Source: Nocardioides sp. (GTDB taxonomy: Bacteria > Actinomycetota > Actinomycetes > Propionibacteriales > Nocardioidaceae). Taken from it: a stretch of 64,000 bases of DNA. The translations under genes and the position numbers were made by a program. The number at the start of each line of letters is the position of its first letter. Within the stretch, counting starts at the first letter, position 1. The DNA is taken from NCBI RefSeq assembly GCF_030149505.1, contig NZ_JASBRN010000026.1, positions 24,763 through 88,762 on the forward strand, written 5' to 3'. This document shows positions 1-6,224 of the stretch, in pieces. The notes beneath the pieces were generated by a model. The model had not been told where the DNA came from, did no database searches, and saw only the letters and a list, made by a program, of their open reading frames with translations.

Positions 1-1
1 C

Positions 2-361
2 TCCCGGGTGCTCGCGCCCGGGGTGGTCGAGCTGGGCCTCGACGACGCGGTCTCGTCGAGGAAGGTGCCTTCGCACGCCCAGGGCGCGGTGTGGGCCCGG
101 ATGGGTGGGCGCACGGGCGTGTGGTTCGCCCGCTCGCACACGCGCTGCGGGGTGCTCGAGGGGCCGGGCGGGGTGCGCCGGGCGTTCCTGCCGGGCGCCG
201 AGGGGATGGCCGCCGGTCCCGGGAGCCTGTGGGCGGTCAGCGAGTCCGCGGCGCGGAGCTTCTGGCGGCTGGGCGGGCGGCCGGTCGTGCCGACGCTGAG
301 CCGGCTCGACACCGGGCGGCTGCGGGAGTGGCCCGAGCCGACCTGCGACCCGGGGGACTGA
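2..361 (+). CDS. Hypothetical protein, C-terminal part only
   Basis: The reading frame is open from the first complete codon of the window to a TGA at 359-361, so the N-terminus lies outside. About 119 residues are visible, rich in Gly, Arg, Pro and Trp, and ending Cys-Asp-Pro-Gly-Asp. A GTG at position 8 could in principle be a start, but no ribosome binding site can be judged this close to the edge. I do not recognise a domain. The segment with repeated Gly-Ser-Leu-Trp-Ala and Arg-Phe-Leu-like turns could come from a beta-rich fold, but that is only an impression. It points toward rpmG on the other strand (convergent). Confidence 0.5.
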   Translation, partial: SRVLAPGVVELGLDDAVSSRKVPSHAQGAVWARMGGRTGVWFARSHTRCGVLEGPGGVRRAFLPGAEGMAAGPGSLWAVSESAARSFWRLGGRPVVPTLSRLDTGRLREWPEPTCDPGD

Positions 362-487
362 GGCCGCACCGGGCGGCACGGCACGGAGCGGTCGCGACCG
401 GCCGCGGGCCGCTGTCGGCGTACCCCTGGGAACGCCGACGGCCCGCCAGGAGGACCTGGCGGGCCGTGCGGTGCGAGTGCGCTGGGG

Positions 488-658
488 TCAGCGGGTCTCG
501 CGGTGGTCGGTGTGGGTGCGGCAACGCGGGCAGAACTTCTTCATCTCCATGCGGTCGGGGTTGTTCCGACGGTTCTTCTTGGTGATGTAGTTCCGCTCCT
601 TGCAGTCCACGCAGGCGAGCGTGATCTTGGGGCGAACGTCAGAGCTCTTGCTGGCCAC
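488..658 (-). CDS. rpmG: 50S ribosomal protein L33
   Basis: A 56-residue basic protein that binds 23S rRNA near the E site of the large ribosomal subunit. The sequence begins [16 protein letters not shown] and contains two Cys-x2-Cys pairs (CVDC and CPRC), so this is the zinc-ribbon (C+) form of L33. The conserved central part [20 protein letters not shown] is intact. The GTG start at 658 is preceded by AAGGA at a suitable distance. The gene directly follows tRNA-Thr and tRNA-Met on the same strand, the usual actinobacterial order, so the three are probably co-transcribed. It is too short for many gene finders. Confidence 0.95.
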   Translation of the reverse strand: MASKSSDVRPKITLACVDCKERNYITKKNRRNNPDRMEMKKFCPRCRTHTDHRETR

Positions 659-695
659 GGGATGTCCTTGCTGATCGGAGGCGGTGCGGGATCTG

Positions 696-772
696 TGGTA
701 GCGGGGGCGGGACTCGAACCCGCGACACCACGATTATGAGCCGTGTGCTCTAACCACCTGAGCTACCCCGCC
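696..772 (-). tRNA. tRNA-Met (anticodon CAT, elongator type)
   Basis: The minus strand folds into a full cloverleaf: a 7-bp acceptor stem beginning GGCGGGG (G-U at the first pair), anticodon loop CTCATAA, and T arm GCGGG-TTCGAGT-CCCGC. The discriminator is A (699) and a CCA end is encoded at 698-696. The anticodon stem lacks the three G-C pairs of initiator tRNA and position 1 is paired, so it is an elongator methionine tRNA. A CAT anticodon can also belong to the lysidine-modified Ile tRNA. The tRNA body is 699-772. Confidence 0.95.
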
Positions 773-821
773 ACATGGATGAGGGTCGACCCCGGTCTGC
801 ACCGGCGACGACCCGACCCAG

Positions 822-894
822 AGCCCCTTTACGGAATCGAACCGTAGACCTTCTCCTTACCATGGAGACGCTCTGCCGACTGAGCTAAAGGGGC
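822..894 (-). tRNA. tRNA-Thr (anticodon GGT)
   Basis: The minus strand gives a 73-nt cloverleaf: acceptor GCCCCTT pairing with AAGGGGC, anticodon arm TCTCC-ATGGTAA-GGAGA with anticodon GGT, and T arm ACGG-TTCGATT-CCGT. No CCA is encoded. It lies 49 bases upstream of tRNA-Met, followed by rpmG, on the same strand. Confidence 0.96.
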
Positions 895-942
895 AACGAC
901 GCAGAACCATACAGAGTCTTCGGCGTAGGAGAAAATCGGGGC

Positions 943-1731
943 ATGGCCCAGCCCTTCTTCGTCCCCGACGGCACCCTCGACGACGGTTCCGAACGGTTCA
1001 TCACGACCCTCTCCGCAGCCGGTCCGTGGGCCCCCGGCGCCCAGCACGGTGGGCCCCCGGCGGGCCTGCTCACCCGGGCGCTCGAGCGGCTGCCCGAGGC
1101 GGCCGACCGGGTGGTGGGGCGGTTCACGATGGAACTGCTCGGGCCGGTCCCGGTGGCGCCGCTGCTGTCCTCGGCCCGGGTCCTGCGGCGGGGCCGGTCG
1201 GTGCTGATGGCCGAGTCGGTGCTGCACGACCCGTCCGCCGGGCGCGACGTGGCCTCGGCCCGCGCATGGCTCTTCCCCCGCGGCACCGGCCCCGCCGAGG
1301 TCGGGCCCGCTCCCGCGCACGGACCGGCCGACGGCGTGGTCAAGGCCTCCCCCGGGACCTGGCACCCGGGCTACGTCGAGGCGGTCGAGTGGCGGTGGGT
1401 CTCCGGGTCCGTCGACACCCTCGGCCCCGGCACCGCCTGGATGCGCGCGCCCGAGCTGGTCGAGGGCGAGACCACCTCGCCGCTGGCGCGGATGATGACG
1501 TGCGTCGACTCCGCCTCGGGGGTCAGCGCCGCGCTCGACGTCACCCAGTGGGGCTTCCAGAACACCGAGCTCACCGTGCACGTGCTGCGCGAGCCGGTCG
1601 GCGAGTGGGTCTGCCTCGACGCCGAGACCACCCTCGGGCCCGGCTCGGTCGGGGTCGCCACGTCCACCGTGCACGACCGGCTCGGGCCGGTCGCCCGATC
1701 GGCGCAGGCGCTCCTCGTCGTACGCCGCTGA
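943..1731 (+). CDS. Thioesterase family protein (TesB-like double hotdog)
   Basis: A 262-residue protein whose length and layout match actinobacterial acyl-CoA thioesterase-like proteins with two hotdog domains in one chain. The N-terminal half carries the substrate-entry type segment GAQHGGPPAGLLTRAL. The C-terminal half has SPLARMMTCVDSASGV followed by the hotdog core around TQWGFQNTELTVHVLREP. The expected reaction is hydrolysis of an acyl-CoA to free acid and CoA in the cytoplasm, with unknown chain specificity. The ATG at 943 follows GGAGAAAATCGGGGC. It is divergent from the tRNA/rpmG unit and convergent with the amidase, with two palindromic repeats between the 3' ends. Confidence 0.8.
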   Translation: MAQPFFVPDGTLDDGSERFITTLSAAGPWAPGAQHGGPPAGLLTRALERLPEAADRVVGRFTMELLGPVPVAPLLSSARVLRRGRSVLMAESVLHDPSAGRDVASARAWLFPRGTGPAEVGPAPAHGPADGVVKASPGTWHPGYVEAVEWRWVSGSVDTLGPGTAWMRAPELVEGETTSPLARMMTCVDSASGVSAALDVTQWGFQNTELTVHVLREPVGEWVCLDAETTLGPGSVGVATSTVHDRLGPVARSAQALLVVRR

Positions 1732-1749
1732 GGGCTGGTCCTGGGTCGC

Positions 1750-1787
1750 CGAGCCGGCGCGTTCTTCCGGAAACGTGCGCCGGCTCG
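1750..1787. repeat. Palindromic intergenic repeat, copy 1
   Basis: An 11-bp perfect inverted repeat (CGAGCCGGCGC at 1750-1760 and its complement at 1777-1787) encloses a 16-base centre that contains the palindrome TTCCGGAA (1765-1772). A near-identical copy follows 52 bases later and a third is at 5069. It lies between convergent 3' ends and could act as a terminator in both directions. Confidence 0.8.
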
Positions 1788-1801
1788 GCGTCGGCGTGGG
1801 T

Positions 1802-1839
1802 CGAACCGGCGCGTTCTTCCGGAAACGTGCGCCGGCTCG
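1802..1839. repeat. Palindromic intergenic repeat, copy 2
   Basis: Same element as copy 1, with the same 16-base centre including TTCCGGAA. The left arm is CGAACCGGCGC and the right arm GCGCCGGCTCG, giving one A-C mismatch in the stem. It ends 11 bases before the amidase stop codon. Confidence 0.8.
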
Positions 1840-1849
1840 GCGCGGTGGG

Positions 1850-3253
1850 TCAGCGCCGGGCGAGCGTGGGGAACGGGACGGCCTGCTCGAGCTCGTAGGC
1901 CAGCTCCAGCAGCAGCGCCTCGCGGCCGGAGCCGGCGCCCAGCATCATCCCCAAGGGCAGCCCGTCCGGGGTGGTCGCCAGCGGCAGGGAGACGGCCGGG
2001 TCCCCCGAGGCGTTGTGCCAGGGCGTGAAGACGACCCACTCCAGGAGCCGCTCCATGACCTGGTCGAAGCCGGGCTCGGGAGAGAGGTGGCCGACCGGCG
2101 GCGTGGCCGTGGCCAGCGTGGGGCAGAGGGTGACGTCCCACCGCTGGTGGAACTGCGCGGAGATCGCCGTGGTGCGGCGCAGGCGGGCGATGGCGCCGGG
2201 CACGCGGTGGGCGTTGCGGCGCGCGTGCCGGGCCAGTCCCAGGGTGAGCGGGTCGAGCCGCTCCTTGTCGAAGGTCCGGCCGTGGTTGCGCCGGCCACCG
2301 GCGACCAAGGCCCCGGCGAGCACCGACCAGTAGAGGAGGAAGTCGTCGGGGAAGGTGTCCGGCACCGGGGCCGCGACCTCCTCCACGTGGTGGGCGAGGT
2401 CCTCCAGCACCCGCGCGGTGCGCCAGGTCGCCTCGATCGCGTCGGGGCCGGCGGTGCGGCCCGCCCCGGAGGTGGAGACCGCGACCCGCAGCCGCTGGCG
2501 TCCGGGGCGGGTGATGTCGCCGATCGGGCGCAGCCGCAGCGGGCGGTAGACCTTCTCGGACTCGCGCAGGAACGCCGCGGTGTCGCGCACCGAGCGGGTC
2601 ACGACCCCGTCGCTGACGATCCGCACCGGTTGGCCGCGGAGCATGGCGTCCTGGGCGAGCCGGCCGCGGGTCGGCTTGAGGCCGACCAGGCCGTTGACCG
2701 CCGCGGGGATCCGGATCGAGCCGCCGCCGTCGTTGGCGTGGGCGATCGGGACGGCACCGGCGGCGACGAGGGCCGCGGCCCCGGCCGAGGAAGCACCGGC
2801 GGTGCGGTCGGGGTCCCACGGGTTGCGCACGGGGCCGAGCCGGGGGTGCTCGACGGCGGCATTGAAGCCGTACTCCGAGAGGCGGGTCTTGCCGAGGGTG
2901 ACCAGCCCCGTGGCGTGGTACATCCGGGCGAAGTCCCCGTCGCGGGACGCCGGCCTGCCGACGTACGCGTCGGTGCCCTGGAGGGTCGGCAGGCCCTCGA
3001 CGTCGACGTTGTCCTTCAGGAAGCTGGGTACGCCGGCGAAGTAGCCGCCGCGCAGGGCGCGGGCCTCCGCACGGGCCCGGTCGTAGGCGCGCCAGGCGAC
3101 CGCGCCCAGCGCCGGGTCGACCGCCTCGGTCCGCGCGACGGCGGCCTCGACGACCTCGGGCGCGGAGACCTCGCCGCGGTGGAGGGCCTCGACCAGCCCG
3201 ACGGCGTCGTGGGTCCCGAGGGCGTCGTCGGTGAAGGCGTGCACGCGTGGCAT
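1850..3253 (-). CDS. Amidase (amidase signature family)
   Basis: A 467-residue amidase signature enzyme that should hydrolyse an amide to an acid and ammonia in the cytoplasm. The Ser-cisSer-Lys triad is clear: Lys80 in FLKDN, Ser155 in GASSAG and the nucleophile Ser179 in DGGGSIRIP. Their spacing is the same as in GatA. The remainder fits the family, including GLVGLKPTRGR and a C-terminal NASGDPAVSLPL block. No gatB or gatC lies nearby, so a role as an isolated amidase is more likely than in tRNA amidation. The substrate cannot be told. ATG start at 3253. The gene stands alone, convergent with the thioesterase. Confidence 0.9.
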   Translation of the reverse strand: MPRVHAFTDDALGTHDAVGLVEALHRGEVSAPEVVEAAVARTEAVDPALGAVAWRAYDRARAEARALRGGYFAGVPSFLKDNVDVEGLPTLQGTDAYVGRPASRDGDFARMYHATGLVTLGKTRLSEYGFNAAVEHPRLGPVRNPWDPDRTAGASSAGAAALVAAGAVPIAHANDGGGSIRIPAAVNGLVGLKPTRGRLAQDAMLRGQPVRIVSDGVVTRSVRDTAAFLRESEKVYRPLRLRPIGDITRPGRQRLRVAVSTSGAGRTAGPDAIEATWRTARVLEDLAHHVEEVAAPVPDTFPDDFLLYWSVLAGALVAGGRRNHGRTFDKERLDPLTLGLARHARRNAHRVPGAIARLRRTTAISAQFHQRWDVTLCPTLATATPPVGHLSPEPGFDQVMERLLEWVVFTPWHNASGDPAVSLPLATTPDGLPLGMMLGAGSGREALLLELAYELEQAVPFPTLARR

Positions 3254-3335
3254 GCCGCTGCACGCTAGCCGCCGGAACGGGTCGTCGGGGCCGGTGGTCG
3301 AGGTGCGAACCGCCGCTCTCGGCGGTCGGGCGTCG

Positions 3336-4031
3336 TCAGCGCAGGAAGAGCGGGACGAGCAGCGGCAGCAGCAGGCTGGTGGCGAGGGCGGTGAGACCCA
3401 TGGCCAGGCCGGAGAAGGCGCCCTCGACGGGGTGCTCGTGCAGCATCCGCGAGGTGCCGATGCCGTGGGAGACCGCGCCGGTGGCCAGGCCGCGCGCCCG
3501 GTGCTCGCGCACGCGCAGCCACGTGAGGACCGTGGGGGCGGCGACGGCGCCGAGGATGCCGGCGGTGATCCCGATCGCGGCCGTCAGCGGGGCGACCCCC
3601 TCGATGGTCCGCGACAGCGCGATCGCCACGGGCGCGGTCGTGGCCTTGGGGGCGACGGTGCGGGCCAGCAGCTCGTCGCCGCCGAGCAGCTGCACGAGCA
3701 GCATCGCCGAGCCGACGGAGACGACGACCCCGACCAGGAGGCCGGCGACCAGCGGCAACGCGTAGCCGCGCAGGCGGCCGAGCTGGCGGTGAAGCGGCAC
3801 GGCTAGGGCGACCGTCGCGGGGCCGAGCAGGAAGGTCACGATCGTGGTGCCCTCGGCGTACGTCGCGTAGTCGACGTCGAGCAGCACCAGTGCGGCGGCG
3901 AGCAGGACGACGCCGACCAGCACGGGCTGGGCCACGGGGTGCCCGGTGCGGTCGCGCAGGTGCACGCCGAGGCGGTAGGCCAGCAGCGTGGCAACCAGCC
4001 AGGTCAGCGGGTGGGCGAGGAACCAGCTCAC
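3336..4031 (-). CDS. LrgB family membrane protein
   Basis: A 231-residue polytopic membrane protein of the LrgB/CidB/YohK family, partner of the small LrgA-type protein just upstream. The start is the GTG at 4031, which overlaps the stop of the LrgA-like gene as GTGA. Reading further upstream would only add an Arg-rich shadow of that gene. Several hydrophobic helices are visible, along with the family block VAPKATTAPVAIALSRTIEG and the C-terminal SHGIGTSRMLHEHP. The family is linked to murein hydrolase export control and, in some organisms, to glycolate or pyruvate transport. Which applies here is not decided by the sequence. Confidence 0.88.
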   Translation of the reverse strand: MSWFLAHPLTWLVATLLAYRLGVHLRDRTGHPVAQPVLVGVVLLAAALVLLDVDYATYAEGTTIVTFLLGPATVALAVPLHRQLGRLRGYALPLVAGLLVGVVVSVGSAMLLVQLLGGDELLARTVAPKATTAPVAIALSRTIEGVAPLTAAIGITAGILGAVAAPTVLTWLRVREHRARGLATGAVSHGIGTSRMLHEHPVEGAFSGLAMGLTALATSLLLPLLVPLFLR

Positions 4032-4381
4032 CGGGCCCGCTCCCGGGTCAGCAGCTGGGCGGTCCAGCCGACCGCAGCCAGCCCGAGCAGCCACGAGACG
4101 ACCAGGGCGACCACGATCGCCGGGCCGTCCTGGCGCAGGACCGCGCCGTAGACCACCACCCCGACCCCGGCGGGCACGAAGAGCAGCTGCAGGTGCGGCA
4201 GGAGCGCGTCGGCCGCCTGGTGGACCGAGCTGCCCTCGGGCGGACGGCGCACGAGCAGGACGAGCAGGAGCACGACCATGCCGACGACCGGGCCCGGCAC
4301 GGGCGCGTCGAGCGCGTGGACGACGACCTCGCCGACCAGCTGGCACCCCAGGAGCCAGGTCAGGCCGGACACGACGCGCAC
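4028..4381 (-). CDS. CidA/LrgA family protein
   Basis: A 117-residue holin-like membrane protein with four hydrophobic segments and the family motif VPGPVVGMVVLLLVLL near residue 28, then LLFVPAGVGVVVY. The start is a GTG at 4381. The last four bases overlap the LrgB start (GTGA), so the two are translationally coupled and probably form one complex. The family modulates autolysis, or transports small organic acids, depending on the organism. Confidence 0.88.
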   Translation of the reverse strand: MRVVSGLTWLLGCQLVGEVVVHALDAPVPGPVVGMVVLLLVLLVRRPPEGSSVHQAADALLPHLQLLFVPAGVGVVVYGAVLRQDGPAIVVALVVSWLLGLAAVGWTAQLLTRERAR

Positions 4382-4439
4382 GCCCGCGAGTGTGGCAGCC
4401 GGGCGGCCCGCCGGCGCAACCGTCGCCGCCCCGTGGCGC

Positions 4440-5021
4440 TCAGCCGCGCCGGTGGCAGCCGAGCAGGTGCGGGTCGAAGACCCCGGTCGCCTCCATCAGC
4501 GCGAACATCGTGGTCGGCCCGACGAAGGTGAAGCCGCGACGCTTGAGCTCCTTCGACAGCGCCGATGACTCCGCCGAGGTCGTCTGCTGCTCGGAGGTGT
4601 CCTGCGGCGCGGGCGCGGTCGAGGGCGCGTGCGCACGCACGAGCCGCTCCAGCGCACCCCCGCCCTCGGCCTCGACGAGGTCGAGCGTCGCCCGGGCGTT
4701 GGTGATCGCCGCCCGCACCTTCGCGCGGTTGCGCACGATCCCGGCGTCGGCCATGAGCCGGGCGACGTCGCCGCCGTCGTACGCCGCCACGCGCGCCGAC
4801 TCGAAGCCGTCGAAGGCCGCGCGGAAGGCCGGCCGCTTGCGCAGGATCGTCGCCCACGACAGCCCGGACTGGAACGCCTCGAGCGTCAGCCGCTCGAACC
4901 AGGCCGCGTCACCCTCGATCGCCCGGCCCCACTCCTGGTCGTGGTAGTCCCGCATCAGACCGGGCTCCGCCCCGGCCCAGGGGCAGCGGGGCAGGCCGTC
5001 CTCGCCGGTCAGGGGTCCCAT
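4440..5021 (-). CDS. tag: DNA-3-methyladenine glycosylase I
   Basis: A 193-residue base-excision repair enzyme that removes 3-methyladenine from alkylated DNA. The Tag zinc site is complete: Cys13 in RCPWA, His27 in YHDQEWG, and His185 and Cys189 in the C-terminal PHLLGCHRRG. The helical core follows the family, with FERLTLEAFQSGLSWATILRKR-like and FVGPTTMFALMEATG blocks. An insertion rich in Thr, Ser, Pro and Gln (about residues 129-148) is longer than in E. coli Tag and looks like a linker. ATG start at 5021. The gene is 58 bases upstream of the LrgA/B pair on the same strand. Confidence 0.94.
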   Translation of the reverse strand: MGPLTGEDGLPRCPWAGAEPGLMRDYHDQEWGRAIEGDAAWFERLTLEAFQSGLSWATILRKRPAFRAAFDGFESARVAAYDGGDVARLMADAGIVRNRAKVRAAITNARATLDLVEAEGGGALERLVRAHAPSTAPAPQDTSEQQTTSAESSALSKELKRRGFTFVGPTTMFALMEATGVFDPHLLGCHRRG

Positions 5022-5068
5022 GGGCGGTCAGCGTGCCACGCGTCGCCGACGGCCGGGCTCTTGGTGGT

Positions 5069-5106
5069 CGAACCGGCGCACATTTCCGGAAGGACGCGCC
5101 GGCTCG
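5069..5106. repeat. Palindromic intergenic repeat, copy 3
   Basis: Arms CGAACCGGCGC (5069-5079) and GCGCCGGCTCG (5096-5106) match copies 1 and 2. The centre differs (ACATTTCCGGAAGGAC) but keeps TTCCGGAA. It lies upstream of tag and downstream of the pirin gene. Confidence 0.78.
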
Positions 5107-5141
5107 GCACAGAGCACACCGGCCACGGGAGCCGAGTCATG

Positions 5142-5183
5142 CTCGAACCAGTGCCGAGTCACGGTCGAACCAGCGCCGAGTGA
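5142..5183. repeat. Pair of short half-element repeats, 22-bp period
   Basis: Two 20-base units of the form (C/G)TCGAACCAGYGCCGAGT start at 5142 and 5164. They resemble the arms of the longer palindrome joined without its TTCCGGAA centre. The same pair with the same 22-base period occurs at 19802-19843. Confidence 0.65.
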
Positions 5184-5228
5184 ACGCGCCAGCCGGGCCG
5201 GGTCCGCTGGCGCAGTCGCGCGGTCTCG

Positions 5229-6224
5229 TCAGGAGCGGGGGCGCAGGCGGGCGTTGGGGAGGGCCGGGGAGGGGATGGGGGCGAGGTGGTCGCCGGGGAC
5301 GATGCCGAAGCGGCCGTCGGCGACCTCCTGGGAGTCGCCGACGCGGCTGCCGTCGCGGGTGATCTGCGCCTGCCACTCCTCGCGGTAGCCCGCGACCTCC
5401 TCGTGGGTGGCGCCGATGAAGTTCCAGAACATCACGATCGACTCTCCGAGCGGCTCGCCGCCGAGCAGCAGGGCCCGGACCGGCTCCTCGCCAGCCCGCA
5501 GCCGCACGGTCGCGCAGCCGGTCGGCACGTGGACCAGGTCCGAGGGCGTGCCCGGGACCCCCTCGACCTCGACCTGGCCGGCGTCGACGAGCACCCCGTG
5601 CTCGTGGGCCGGGTCGACCGCGACAACCAGGGAGGTGCCGGGCTCCAGCAGCAGCTCCGCGCCGACGAGCGGCGAGAACGTCTCCACCGGCGACGTGTCG
5701 CCGAGCAGGGAGCCGAGGAAGACGCGCGCCTCCCAGTTCTCCCCCGCGACCGGCTCGGGCGCGTAGTGGCGGAAGGTGGGCTCGGTGCCCCGCGCCTCGG
5801 CGGGCAGCGCCACCCACAGCTGGGCGCCGTGCAGCACGCTGGTGGCCGCCGTCGAGACCTCGGAGTGCGAGATCCCGCGGCCCGCGGTCATGAGGTTGAG
5901 CTCGCCGGGGCGCACCATCGCGTGGTGGCCGGCGGAGTCGCGGTGCTCGATCTCGCCGGTGAAGAGCCAGGAGACCGTCTGCAGGCCGGTGTGCGGGTGC
6001 GGGGCGACGACCATCCCCCCGGTCTCGGCGACGTCATCGGGTCCGTAGTGGTCCACGAAGCACCAGGCGCCGATCATCGTGCGGCCGCGCTGGGGCAGCG
6101 TGCGCCGCACGGTCATCGCCCGCGGCCCGCCGAGCGGGACCTCGCGCGCGGTCATGACGCTCACACCGGACTCGTCACCACTCGCGCACTCCACCTCCTC
6201 GCTGGGTCGGTCCAACCGGGTCAC
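5229..6224 (-). CDS. Pirin family protein
   Basis: A 331-residue bicupin of the pirin family. The N-terminal cupin carries the metal-binding pattern PHPHTGLQTV with further His and Glu in GEIEHRD and GISHSE. Blocks such as PLGGPRAMTVRRTLPQ and FVDHYGPDD are those of actinobacterial pirins. Members include quercetinase-like enzymes and transcription cofactors, so the reaction is not fixed. The chosen GTG start at 6224 overlaps the stop of the upstream molybdenum oxidoreductase as GTGA. Internal starts near residue 20 are possible. The coupling suggests the two proteins are made together. Confidence 0.88.
   Translation of the reverse strand: MTRLDRPSEEVECASGDESGVSVMTAREVPLGGPRAMTVRRTLPQRGRTMIGAWCFVDHYGPDDVAETGGMVVAPHPHTGLQTVSWLFTGEIEHRDSAGHHAMVRPGELNLMTAGRGISHSEVSTAATSVLHGAQLWVALPAEARGTEPTFRHYAPEPVAGENWEARVFLGSLLGDTSPVETFSPLVGAELLLEPGTSLVVAVDPAHEHGVLVDAGQVEVEGVPGTPSDLVHVPTGCATVRLRAGEEPVRALLLGGEPLGESIVMFWNFIGATHEEVAGYREEWQAQITRDGSRVGDSQEVADGRFGIVPGDHLAPIPSPALPNARLRPRS

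Noticed and set aside
1750..1839. CRISPR or integron attC interpretation of the tandem palindromes
   Set aside because: Only two copies with a short spacer, no cas or integrase genes, and further isolated copies elsewhere fit a dispersed intergenic repeat.
1371..3263. Long Arg/Pro-rich open frame antisense or out of frame to the amidase gene
   Set aside because: It is a GC-rich shadow: composition is dominated by Arg, Pro and Gly, and the amidase in the other frame has a complete catalytic triad.
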